From: G963677485 sp942492855
GTDB taxonomy: Bacteria > Armatimonadota > HRBIN16
DNA length: 64,000 nucleotides
Assembly: GCA_942492855.1 (NCBI GenBank)
Contig: OW818647.1
Span: 2,108,001-2,172,000 of the forward strand
Direction of reading: 5' to 3'
Shown one piece after another: positions 19,077 through 27,710 of this stretch. The notes beneath the pieces were generated by a model. It made no database searches. It saw nothing but the letters and a program-made list of their open reading frames with translations, and had not been told where the DNA came from. Each line of letters begins with the position of its first letter. Position 1 is the first letter of the stretch. Position numbers and translations under genes: made by a program.

Positions 19077-19100
19077 GGGCAGGCCCCTTTGCCTGCCCTT
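19073..19100. repeat. GTAGGGGC palindrome supplying a stop codon
   Basis: GTAGGGGCAGGCCCCTTTGC followed by CTGCCCTT; the arms GGGCAGGC/GCCTGCCC are perfect. TAG at 19074-19076 ends paralogue 2. Confidence 0.65.
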
Positions 19101-19141
19101 GTGCGTGCAATAACCAGAAACCTTCAACGCAAGGAGCGTAA

Positions 19142-21895
19142 ATGCAGAACGAAAAACTGGCGCAGTGGGTCACCACTAAAGCCGAGAACCTTAACATCTC
19201 CGTCATTCGGTATCGACTGAGCGGACGGCTGCCCTCGGGTTTCGACATCGCGACGCTGAGAGTGATCGCCAGCGACCTCAACCGTGTCTGGCTGAACGGC
19301 GTGCCAGTCGGCATCAGCGAGGACTGGCAGGGAGACAACTGGCGGGTGGAGGGCATCGCAAAGCCGGGCACCAACGTGATCGAAGCGGAGGTCCGCACGC
19401 GCAAGGCCGTGTTCGCTGGATGCTGGCTGAATATGGACAAAACGCTGCCGACTCCGATGCCGGTGTCGTTGTTTGAGTTCACGGTGAGCGATGCCAGACT
19501 GTCCGAGTGGGTGTACGTGCAGTTCATCGACGATTGGAGCCGCTTCAGCGGCCTGTTCTGCGTGGAGGCTGGCCGCGAGGACCTGAAGTTTGATACTTCC
19601 GGCGCGCCCAGGACGCTGAGAATTGATACCCGTACCGAGAAGCAGTTGGGGCCGAATGCTGCGTTCGACTGGACGCGTGTGAATAAGATTCGGCTGCGCA
19701 TCGATCAGAAAAGCACACTTCTGTATCAAAAAGGCGGCCTCACCTTTTCAGATATGCGAATCAACGGCACGCCTGTATCTATGTCAGGCTGGGTGGTGTC
19801 ACCGGGCCTTGGCCCCGTGCTCTCCGATCTCTCTACAGATACCCCCAATGAGCTGCGTCTGAACTACGACTTCAGCCCGTACCCAGAGGCCAGCCTGCTG
19901 TGTGAGCTTTCTGTGGCCGATCGTAACGGGGTCAAACTGGCGCAGATCATCAGCGATGATCAGACCACGGCCGATCAGGGAACTCCGCTGGTCGCACCCT
20001 CCACCTTCGCGGTTGAGTGGACTCCTTACCTGCCCACGCGGGTCTCTGACATGCTCGATGAGGGCCGGGTTCCCTGCCGCGAGATGATCAGCGTCAGCAC
20101 ATCCGACCGTAAAGAGATCTATGTGCAAGACCAGCCGATTGCGCTGAACGTGGTTATCCACTCTTTCGAGAGGCTATCAGATCAGAAGGTGCAAATCCAA
20201 CTGGATGAGTGGAACCACACCAAACCTGTGATTCTCTCAGCAGAGTGTCGTCCCAGTGATAAGGGTCAGATGCAGGCCACAATCACCCTGCCGAAGCTTT
20301 CTGAGGGACTGTACCGCGTGACCGCCCGAAGGGGCAGCAGCTTAACAGCGACCGCCGCGTTTGCCGTGGTGCCGAAAGGTCAGACCACCATCTCCTCGCT
20401 CTTGCAAAAGCTTAAGCCATACCTCCACCGGCAGCATATGATCGGTGTGAATGATCAAGCCGTGCTCGTGCGTAATCCAGCGCACCTCTGGAGCCTTCGC
20501 GAGATGGGCGTGGGTTTGTGGGTGGCGGACATCGTGCCGTCGGATACCGAGAAAGGGATCACCGACGATCTGTGCGCCTATAGCAAAGCCACGGGCACGC
20601 ACTTTGCTTACAACCTGGTGCTACCCAACTTTGCACCGGTGAGTGACAGCACGAACGGAAAAAACAGCTACGATACACCCGACGGTTGCCACCGCTGGGT
20701 TGTCGACGCAGACACGCTGCGTCATGCAGCCGCTACGGGCCTGTTTGAGGGCGTGATGTACGACGAAGTGGAGCATATGCAGCTCAGCCGCAACGGCTAC
20801 AGCCAACTGTCTGAACCCAATCGGAAGCCATTCTTTGTAGAGACCAATGGGCTGAGCCTGCCTCAGGCATATGAAACTTTGAAAAAGGCGATTAAGGAGC
20901 AAGTCAAGAACTACATGCAGTCTGGCTCCAATATGCTGGGTGAAAGCGTGTTTCCTGCGCTGTTCCATCCCATGGCCGAAGGCGGCATGACTCTCGCCCC
21001 GAAACTGCTGAAGGAAGACATCCACCCTGTGGTTCTGGCGGAAGCATTGGGGGCCGCGGTCCAGCACAACGCGCGCCTCTGGTTCAGTCCGGATCTGTGG
21101 TGGTATGCGGAGGCACCCGGGCACAGTGCCCACGAATACCGCATGGCGATGCAATGCTGCCACCTGGCAGGAGTGGATGCTTGTTACGTGGAATGCACCA
21201 CCAAGCTGTATTCGCAGAGCGGCAGCAGTTACCAACTGACACAGCATGGTCAGACATTGAAGGAGCACATCGCCCGCTGGATCCCTGCCCACCCGCGTCG
21301 CTACACCTATCGCGATTACCAGCCCGAGGTGGCGATCGTGCGCTTTCCCGACAGCGATTGGGGTCAGTCCAGTTGCACCTATTGGGATTATCTGTATGGT
21401 GCAATGAACCTGCACTCGAGTCCAGAAACCAAGGAATATATGCAGGTGTGGTCGCTGCTGACCGATGGCGTGCTGACCGGTCGTGCGGTGAACTGCAACT
21501 CACAGGCGCTGGGGCCTCTCACACTGCCGATCACCTGGCGCTTCACAGTGCCCAGCCCGGCGGTTTCGGTGTTCGACCACAATGTGGGATTGAAGCACTT
21601 GAAGGGCGTCGGGGTCATTTTCGCGTGCGGGATCGAGATATCAGAGCAGACCATGAAAGCGCTGCAGAGCTGTGTGAAGGTCGGAGCGATCTGCTTCATC
21701 AGCCAGCATCTGGCGCCTCCGTCGCTACGTGGTATCGGCAATGCCCCTTCTGCGCGCATACCGGATGGCAAGGGCAGTTGGGTGGTCATGAACAGCTTCA
21801 CGCCCGAGGTGATGGCACCCTACAAGCGGCTTCTGCCGAAGAATGACGGCTCGATGTGGCTGCGGTTCAAGAACCGCCGCGTGAAGGTGGGGTAA
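19142..21895 (+). CDS. Large divergent family member with extra N-terminal domains, paralogue 4
   Basis: 917 residues, AAGGAG ahead of the ATG, no signal peptide. Residues 1-105 resemble the sugar-binding jelly roll of GH2-type enzymes (IRYRLSGRLP...VWLNGVPVG). Further beta-rich segments extend to about 420. From about 430 it aligns with the 535-residue paralogues: MYDEVEH (Asp541, Glu542, Glu544), WFSPDLWWYAEAPGH, HEYRMAMQCCHLAGVDACYVE, AIVRFPDSDWGQ. Because the acidic positions are kept in this divergent member, they are good catalytic candidates. Absence of a signal peptide suggests a cytoplasmic partner of the secreted forms, or export by another route. Confidence 0.75.
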   Translation: MQNEKLAQWVTTKAENLNISVIRYRLSGRLPSGFDIATLRVIASDLNRVWLNGVPVGISEDWQGDNWRVEGIAKPGTNVIEAEVRTRKAVFAGCWLNMDKTLPTPMPVSLFEFTVSDARLSEWVYVQFIDDWSRFSGLFCVEAGREDLKFDTSGAPRTLRIDTRTEKQLGPNAAFDWTRVNKIRLRIDQKSTLLYQKGGLTFSDMRINGTPVSMSGWVVSPGLGPVLSDLSTDTPNELRLNYDFSPYPEASLLCELSVADRNGVKLAQIISDDQTTADQGTPLVAPSTFAVEWTPYLPTRVSDMLDEGRVPCREMISVSTSDRKEIYVQDQPIALNVVIHSFERLSDQKVQIQLDEWNHTKPVILSAECRPSDKGQMQATITLPKLSEGLYRVTARRGSSLTATAAFAVVPKGQTTISSLLQKLKPYLHRQHMIGVNDQAVLVRNPAHLWSLREMGVGLWVADIVPSDTEKGITDDLCAYSKATGTHFAYNLVLPNFAPVSDSTNGKNSYDTPDGCHRWVVDADTLRHAAATGLFEGVMYDEVEHMQLSRNGYSQLSEPNRKPFFVETNGLSLPQAYETLKKAIKEQVKNYMQSGSNMLGESVFPALFHPMAEGGMTLAPKLLKEDIHPVVLAEALGAAVQHNARLWFSPDLWWYAEAPGHSAHEYRMAMQCCHLAGVDACYVECTTKLYSQSGSSYQLTQHGQTLKEHIARWIPAHPRRYTYRDYQPEVAIVRFPDSDWGQSSCTYWDYLYGAMNLHSSPETKEYMQVWSLLTDGVLTGRAVNCNSQALGPLTLPITWRFTVPSPAVSVFDHNVGLKHLKGVGVIFACGIEISEQTMKALQSCVKVGAICFISQHLAPPSLRGIGNAPSARIPDGKGSWVVMNSFTPEVMAPYKRLLPKNDGSMWLRFKNRRVKVG

Positions 21896-22000
21896 CCATG
21901 CAGGGGCGATCGCCCTTGTCGCGTGCCTACCCATTATCATTATCGGTCCTATCCGTCTGGTCCGTCCGATATCCGTCCTGCACTCGTGATGGAGAAAACA

Positions 22001-25000
22001 ATGAATAGAAGCACAATATTTACCGCCGCTTTGGTGTGGCTATCAGCCGTAATGACCATCACCGCCTGGGGGAAGCCGATGATCACCAAGACAGCTCATA
22101 CGGTCACCATTAAGGGCAACCGCTACCAAATGGTGATTGATGTCGACCATAAGGCCGCCATCAGCTCCCTCGTGACCGACGGGGTTGAGTGGCTGTCCGA
22201 CGGCGGCAACATCCATACCGGGGTGAAGGTAAACGGCGTGTGGGCAGACAGCATGAGCCTGAGCGAACCCCCTGCGGTTCAGATCACCAACCAAAAGCTG
22301 CTCATCAGCTTCGAAACACGACACACCGCGGAAGAATGGCAGATCACCGCCAGTGACAAGTGGCTTGATGTGTCATTCACCCGAAGCTTTAAAGCGGACA
22401 CGAGCATTGAAGAGCAGACTTTTCCAATCATGAGTTTCGGTCAGGATGTGGTTGAGAATATCCGCTGGAAGCAATCGGGCGGCAACTTCTGGATTGGCGG
22501 GAAGGCATCTGCCATGGCCAACTTCCTGGCGGTGGGTACAGGGTATACAGATCGGAATGGGACCGTACAGAATATCCGACGGGCGATGGTCGACACCTCG
22601 TTCAGCCTGTTGACCGGGCGTGATGCAAAGGACGCGCTGAACATCACCGGCAGCACCAACCGGGACGATCTTGACTACGGTGCCGCCATCGAGGTGGATC
22701 GCGCGATCGACGCGGCCAGTAAGAAGAGGCTGCTGACGATGGCCTATGTTGTGTCAAACCCCAAAGAGCGGCTGCGTTTCGCCACCGGAGCCGATGACGG
22801 GTCTCCGCTGGGCACGGCGAAAGAAGGCCATGTGCGGCCCACCGGTCTGCCGATATTCAAGCCCGTGGCGGTTTCGGGTGGTCAAACCGACACGGTCAGC
22901 ATTCGACTTGAACCTTCGGGATACAACAGCTACTTTGATCTTGGCACCTTACGCGGGGTCAGCGAACAGCCGTTATCTGAGGCCATCAATAACTATGGTC
23001 GCATGATGGTGCTGGACTATAAATACGGAACCACGCAGGAAAACCCCAATGTGTTCTTCGAGGTTCCGGCGTTTCAGCAGCACTGGAATGCAGCCATGGG
23101 TTCTATCATGCGCGACGATGGCGTGATGGAGACCCTGAAGAACGGCCTGCGGAAGATCAAAGCCGGTCCGCAAGCCGCCGATGGTCACATCATCAGCCCG
23201 TATGTATGGCAAACCGAGGGCTCGTCCTGGTATTCGAATTACGGCGATATGTGCCTGGGGTATGTGCTGGCCATTGCCAACATCTTCAACTACACGAACG
23301 ACGCTGCCTGGGCGAAGGAGATGCAGATATCGGCCCGTAAAGCGCTCGAATACGAATATAACGTGCTGTTTGGTCATCAGGCCAAGCTGATCAAGAACAT
23401 GCACCCGTTCAACCCGCGCCTTCGGAAGTCCTACAACAACTACTGGGAGAAGTCCGAAGGGGCCTACGACGGTTATAACAGCGCCTTGTATTACGAAACA
23501 CTCATGAAGTGGGCGGCGGTGGAGCGGGTAGCCCTGAACGACGCCGCACAGGCCGCGGAATACGAGAAGCTGGCAGCCGAGGTGAAAGCCGCGTTGAACA
23601 AACCCACCACGGACGATGGCATGTGGAACGAGGAGCTGGGTGCGTTGATGTATGGCTCAGGCAATGTGCCCGCCGCCTACCTGCCGCCAAACGCCGCGGC
23701 GCTGCGGGCGGGTGCGTTGACCGATGAGCACGCGAGGCGGGTGGTCGACAAGATCGAGCGTGACAACGCGAACCTGGGCTTGAGTTTCCACGTGATGAAC
23801 GTGCGCGACCTTCGCGATGAATCTGTGCCTGCCCCGCAGGATGATGACCCCTTCAGCACGATGCTAGGCGAGAACGGCGGATGGTATGGGGCTCCTGATG
23901 GGGATTTCTACTCAGGCTATCCCGCCTATGGCGACCGTGAAAAGATACCTCACTATATCAACCACTTCGCGGCGTTTTTCGAGAAGACCGGCTTCATCAA
24001 TGGCACCACATGGAAGCGTGACGGCGTGACCCCGCAAGACTACGGTTGGAGCCAGTGCATGCCGCATACGATCATGCCTGTCTGGGGGCTTTATACCTAC
24101 GCCTACGGGTTCCAACCGGAAGCGGGCCAGTTGGTGATCGCACCGTTCATCAGCAGGAGTATGGTGGGGTCTCAGGTCGACTACCGCTGGGCGAAGCAAG
24201 ATATCAAAGTGAAGTATGATGGCCTGCATGCCTATATAGTGAGCATGGGTAATCTGCCTGGCGACGTGGTCGTGCGGTTCATCAACCAAACCCCTTCAAC
24301 CACCTATCGGGTGATGGTAGACAACCGCACCGTGTCATTGAAGGCCGATGCCAAAGGGCATGTGGATGTGCCCGTCGAGCAAGCTGGCACACACCGATAC
24401 AGGCACATGAACCCCGATCCGGAGCCGAAACCCACCAGAGGCAACATTGCGCTGCACAAACCGGTGACCGCATCGTCAACTAAGGCGATGAACACCCAGA
24501 CACTGCACTGGCCTGAGAAGATCACCGATGGCGATACAACCCACGGAGCCTGGTTCGCCGCAGACAACAGATTCCCGCAATGGGTGATGATCGACCTGGG
24601 CCGACCTGCGGCCCCTGCACATCTCAAGCTCTATTTCGGCAGGTCAGACAGATATAGCCTCAGAATCGAGGCCAACAACAACCGCGATAGCAAGACCTGG
24701 ACACGGGTCGCGGAGGCTTATAATGCCTCTGCAGGCCCCGCTGACCCGCTGACTCTGAAGCCCAAAGTAGGCGCATACCAGTACTGGCGGGTGGTGTTCA
24801 CAGCCATGGATAGCAAGATGACCGCCAACCTTCGCGAGTTCGAGATCGGTGATGTGACGGCCGGAGCACCTACCAATGCCGGTGAAGAGCTGGAGTATCA
24901 AGACCCTGTCGACGATAACTTCGCACGTAAGGCTAAGGTGGAGGTCTCATCGGAGGTCGATCCCAGCCCTGACGCGCCTTGGAACTCCAACAAGATCAAC

Positions 25001-25867
25001 GACGGCGTGCGAGGGGCTGATGGGAAGTCGTCGGGCTGGTCCAGTGCTGGCGGCAGTGTTCAAAACCGCGAGGAGTGGGTGAAGCTCGATCTGGGTGAGG
25101 CGAAACCGGTTGGCAGGATCTCGCTCTATCCTCGCAACGACCCGTTTGACGCGGGCAACCACCTCCCCTTGGACTACAAGCTGATGCTCTCTGCAGATGG
25201 GGCCGACTGGGTAACAGTCGCCGATGTGGTCGATCAGCCATTGACCACAGATGGTGCCGTCAGCTTTGAGTTCACTCCGGTGGAGGCCCGATACGTCAAA
25301 CTGCTGGCCAACAAACTGCGAGATAAGCGGAATACGGTCTACCACTGCCAGATATCGGAGATCGAGGTGCTGCCACCGTTGAACCCCAGGACTGTCCGAA
25401 ATGCGGCTCTGAACAAACCCGTGCAGGTGAGCTCCGAGATGAACCCGACATCGGGCCTGGCCGGTTCGAAGGCGGTGGACGGCATTGCCACCACGTTCGA
25501 CAGCTCCCCGGGTTGGACATCAGGCCCTGGCACAGCGAACCGCGAAGAGTGGCTGAAAGTCGACCTGCAGAGTGAATATTACATCACCGAGTTCCGGCAG
25601 TATCCGGCAAACAACGACGATGACTCCGTCTACGCTCAGCACTTCCCGGTGGATTACCGAATACAGCTCTCAACCAACGGCACCGATTGGCAGGATTTAG
25701 TGGCCGTGACAGGCGCAGATAAGCCCAGTAAGCCGGTTAAGTTCAAGCTGAGCACGCCAACCCAGGCGCGGTTCGTGCGGCTCTTCATCACCGGGTTCCG
25801 GGCAGACAGCTCGGATTACCGGACACAAATAGCGGAGTTCGAGGTGTATGGAACTCTTGCATTATAG
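22001..25867 (+). CDS. Secreted (alpha/alpha)6-type glycoside hydrolase with three F5/8C domains
   Basis: 1288 residues from the ATG at 22001 (GGAG ten bases upstream; signal peptide STIFTAALVWLSAVMTITAWG). Residues 30-320 form a beta-sandwich; about 350-720 a helical barrel with Trp/Tyr/Glu-rich motifs (YVWQTEGSSWYSNYGDM, EKSEGAYDGYNSALYYE, MLGENGGWYG); then a short C-terminal sandwich (GFQPEAGQLVIAPF), an arrangement seen in GH78, GH15 and GH63-like enzymes. Three discoidin/CBM32 modules follow, starting near residues 790, 970 and 1130 (ALHKPVTASS, ARKAKVEVSS, ALNKPVQVSS). It is probably an exo-acting hydrolase on complex plant or microbial glycan; exact family uncertain. Confidence 0.75.
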   Translation: MNRSTIFTAALVWLSAVMTITAWGKPMITKTAHTVTIKGNRYQMVIDVDHKAAISSLVTDGVEWLSDGGNIHTGVKVNGVWADSMSLSEPPAVQITNQKLLISFETRHTAEEWQITASDKWLDVSFTRSFKADTSIEEQTFPIMSFGQDVVENIRWKQSGGNFWIGGKASAMANFLAVGTGYTDRNGTVQNIRRAMVDTSFSLLTGRDAKDALNITGSTNRDDLDYGAAIEVDRAIDAASKKRLLTMAYVVSNPKERLRFATGADDGSPLGTAKEGHVRPTGLPIFKPVAVSGGQTDTVSIRLEPSGYNSYFDLGTLRGVSEQPLSEAINNYGRMMVLDYKYGTTQENPNVFFEVPAFQQHWNAAMGSIMRDDGVMETLKNGLRKIKAGPQAADGHIISPYVWQTEGSSWYSNYGDMCLGYVLAIANIFNYTNDAAWAKEMQISARKALEYEYNVLFGHQAKLIKNMHPFNPRLRKSYNNYWEKSEGAYDGYNSALYYETLMKWAAVERVALNDAAQAAEYEKLAAEVKAALNKPTTDDGMWNEELGALMYGSGNVPAAYLPPNAAALRAGALTDEHARRVVDKIERDNANLGLSFHVMNVRDLRDESVPAPQDDDPFSTMLGENGGWYGAPDGDFYSGYPAYGDREKIPHYINHFAAFFEKTGFINGTTWKRDGVTPQDYGWSQCMPHTIMPVWGLYTYAYGFQPEAGQLVIAPFISRSMVGSQVDYRWAKQDIKVKYDGLHAYIVSMGNLPGDVVVRFINQTPSTTYRVMVDNRTVSLKADAKGHVDVPVEQAGTHRYRHMNPDPEPKPTRGNIALHKPVTASSTKAMNTQTLHWPEKITDGDTTHGAWFAADNRFPQWVMIDLGRPAAPAHLKLYFGRSDRYSLRIEANNNRDSKTWTRVAEAYNASAGPADPLTLKPKVGAYQYWRVVFTAMDSKMTANLREFEIGDVTAGAPTNAGEELEYQDPVDDNFARKAKVEVSSEVDPSPDAPWNSNKINDGVRGADGKSSGWSSAGGSVQNREEWVKLDLGEAKPVGRISLYPRNDPFDAGNHLPLDYKLMLSADGADWVTVADVVDQPLTTDGAVSFEFTPVEARYVKLLANKLRDKRNTVYHCQISEIEVLPPLNPRTVRNAALNKPVQVSSEMNPTSGLAGSKAVDGIATTFDSSPGWTSGPGTANREEWLKVDLQSEYYITEFRQYPANNDDDSVYAQHFPVDYRIQLSTNGTDWQDLVAVTGADKPSKPVKFKLSTPTQARFVRLFITGFRADSSDYRTQIAEFEVYGTLAL

Positions 25868-25954
25868 GCATCGCGCAGGCGTTGCTGTTGCGGGCTGGAC
25901 TGTGCTTAAATCATAGGTAAGGTCGCCAGGAATAGACCACAAGGGAGTATCGCA

Positions 25955-27562
25955 TTGAGAACACCGCTTGTCACGATAGGAGTCGCACTCATGACCGCCA
26001 CCGTAATGGCTCAGCCACCGTTCAAGGTGGGCATCGAGCTACCCACCAATCTGCCCGTGGATCCTGCCGTGGAGCTGATGCTCAAGGACGTGGGGGTGAA
26101 CTACCTCAACTTCTTCGTATACAACAACAGCGGCCCAACCGAGCAGGATGCCATGGCTGTCTACGATGCTCACGCGGCATTGGCGAAGCGTCTGGGTGCG
26201 GGGTATCAACTGGCCTGCCACCATGTGGACATCCCCGAGGCGGTGGTGCGGAAGGCAGCACAGGACCCGCTGTGCCAGGGCGTGCTGATCGATGAGCTGG
26301 AGCATATCCGGTTGCTGTGGCGGCTGAACCCTCCTCCCGCCAAACTGCTGGCCGATGTGGACAGCTTCAAAGACCTGTTCGACGCCCACGACAAAGCGGT
26401 CGCCGGCTGGAAAGAGCTGGGCGAAAAATACCGCAGTTGGGGCATCAAAAACCTGAACAGCACGCACGTCTGGCCCACGCTTCTCTCTGTGGCTGCTGAG
26501 GCGGGCTGGAACCCCACCCCAAAGATATGTAAGGAATACTTCTCGCCCGTATCGCTGGCCATCGGTATGGGCGCCGCGCTGCAGTATGACAAGCAACTGA
26601 TGGTGGACTGTGACCTGTGGCTGTGGGATATGCTGCCGGGGCACCCCGCAGAGGAGTATCGCAGCAACCTGCTACTGGCGTATTGGAGTGGGGCAGATGG
26701 AATCTACACCGAAGGCAGTGGATATAATCTGCTGCCGGCTGGTCGGCAGGGCATGCCGCACAGCTTGATGGCAAAGATTTCGGATACAGAATACGCGCTA
26801 AGCCCTCACGGCGAAGTGCTGCGATGGTTCGTGAAGGAGTATATCCCGACACATCCGAGGCCATGGAACTTCCGTGATATCAAGCCCGATACTGCGATCA
26901 TCCGCTTTGACGATAGCTGCTACGGTCAGCGTTATACCGGTATGCCGGACACGCTGTATGGCTCCGATAAGCTGCACAGCGATGCCGATACCGAGGCGAT
27001 ATTCCAGATGTGGAACCTGCTGACGGCTCGTTACACCGGTCGCGACGGCATCGTCGATGCACAGCATGTCACGCAAAATATGTTCCACTATCAGCATGTG
27101 CCTCAGAACACGCGGCGTGACAGCTACCTGACCCGCCCGGCGATGGCGAAGGCACACAGCTTCTTCGTGCCACTAAACAATGTGGTGGTGTTTGACGACA
27201 CGGTGGGAGCCGACAAGCTGGCCGACATCCCCTGCCTGGTGTTGTCCGGAAAGCGTATCAGCCCAAAAACCTGGCTGGCGGTGCAGGAGCGTGTGCGTCA
27301 GGGTGCGCTTTGCGTGATCTGGGCTCCTTTAGCTGCCAAGCTGGGGTTGAAACCGGTGGGTGACGTCACCGAGCTGCCCATGGGCAAGGGGAAGATTGTG
27401 ATGACCACCGACTTCGGATTTTTACCGGTCTTCAATGCGATGTGGCCCTACCTGGGCAAGGGCGATCAGATTCGCTACCGCTTCACGCAGGGTGAAGTGC
27501 TGCTCAAGCAGGTGGACGACAACAAGGTGGATGTGGTCACCACGGTGAACCCCACACCGTAG
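25955..27562 (+). CDS. Secreted protein of unrecognised barrel-like family, paralogue 3
   Basis: 535 residues. The start is TTG at 25955, supported by AAGGGAG upstream and by a signal peptide (RTPLVTIGVALMTATVMA) aligned with the paralogues. It keeps IDELEH, VDCDLWLWDMLPGH, EEYRSNLLLAYWSGADG, IYTEG and CYGQRYTGMPDTLYG. It is closest to paralogue 2 by eye. The variable stretch after residue 352 (ARYTGRDGIVDAQHVTQN) differs from both sisters. Stop TAG lies in a GTAGGGGCG palindrome. Confidence 0.75.
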   Translation: MRTPLVTIGVALMTATVMAQPPFKVGIELPTNLPVDPAVELMLKDVGVNYLNFFVYNNSGPTEQDAMAVYDAHAALAKRLGAGYQLACHHVDIPEAVVRKAAQDPLCQGVLIDELEHIRLLWRLNPPPAKLLADVDSFKDLFDAHDKAVAGWKELGEKYRSWGIKNLNSTHVWPTLLSVAAEAGWNPTPKICKEYFSPVSLAIGMGAALQYDKQLMVDCDLWLWDMLPGHPAEEYRSNLLLAYWSGADGIYTEGSGYNLLPAGRQGMPHSLMAKISDTEYALSPHGEVLRWFVKEYIPTHPRPWNFRDIKPDTAIIRFDDSCYGQRYTGMPDTLYGSDKLHSDADTEAIFQMWNLLTARYTGRDGIVDAQHVTQNMFHYQHVPQNTRRDSYLTRPAMAKAHSFFVPLNNVVVFDDTVGADKLADIPCLVLSGKRISPKTWLAVQERVRQGALCVIWAPLAAKLGLKPVGDVTELPMGKGKIVMTTDFGFLPVFNAMWPYLGKGDQIRYRFTQGEVLLKQVDDNKVDVVTTVNPTP

Positions 27563-27583
27563 GGGCGACTGGCGGTCGCCCTG
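27559..27583. repeat. GTAGGGGCG palindrome supplying a stop codon
   Basis: Same sequence as at 17248 (GTAGGGGCGACTGGCGGTCG, then CCC). TAG 27560-27562 ends paralogue 3. It is followed directly by ATCGGTCCGATCCGTCC units to about 27645. Confidence 0.7.
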
Positions 27584-27710
27584 TGGTGTGATCGGTCCGA
27601 TCCGTCCAATCCGTAGGATTCCGCCCCCTCGGCGCGGAACGACACTGCCCCGGTTCGGGAAAACCGGCGCGGAGGTTCCGTGCTGTTATGTCAATCGTAA
27701 GGAGAACGGC

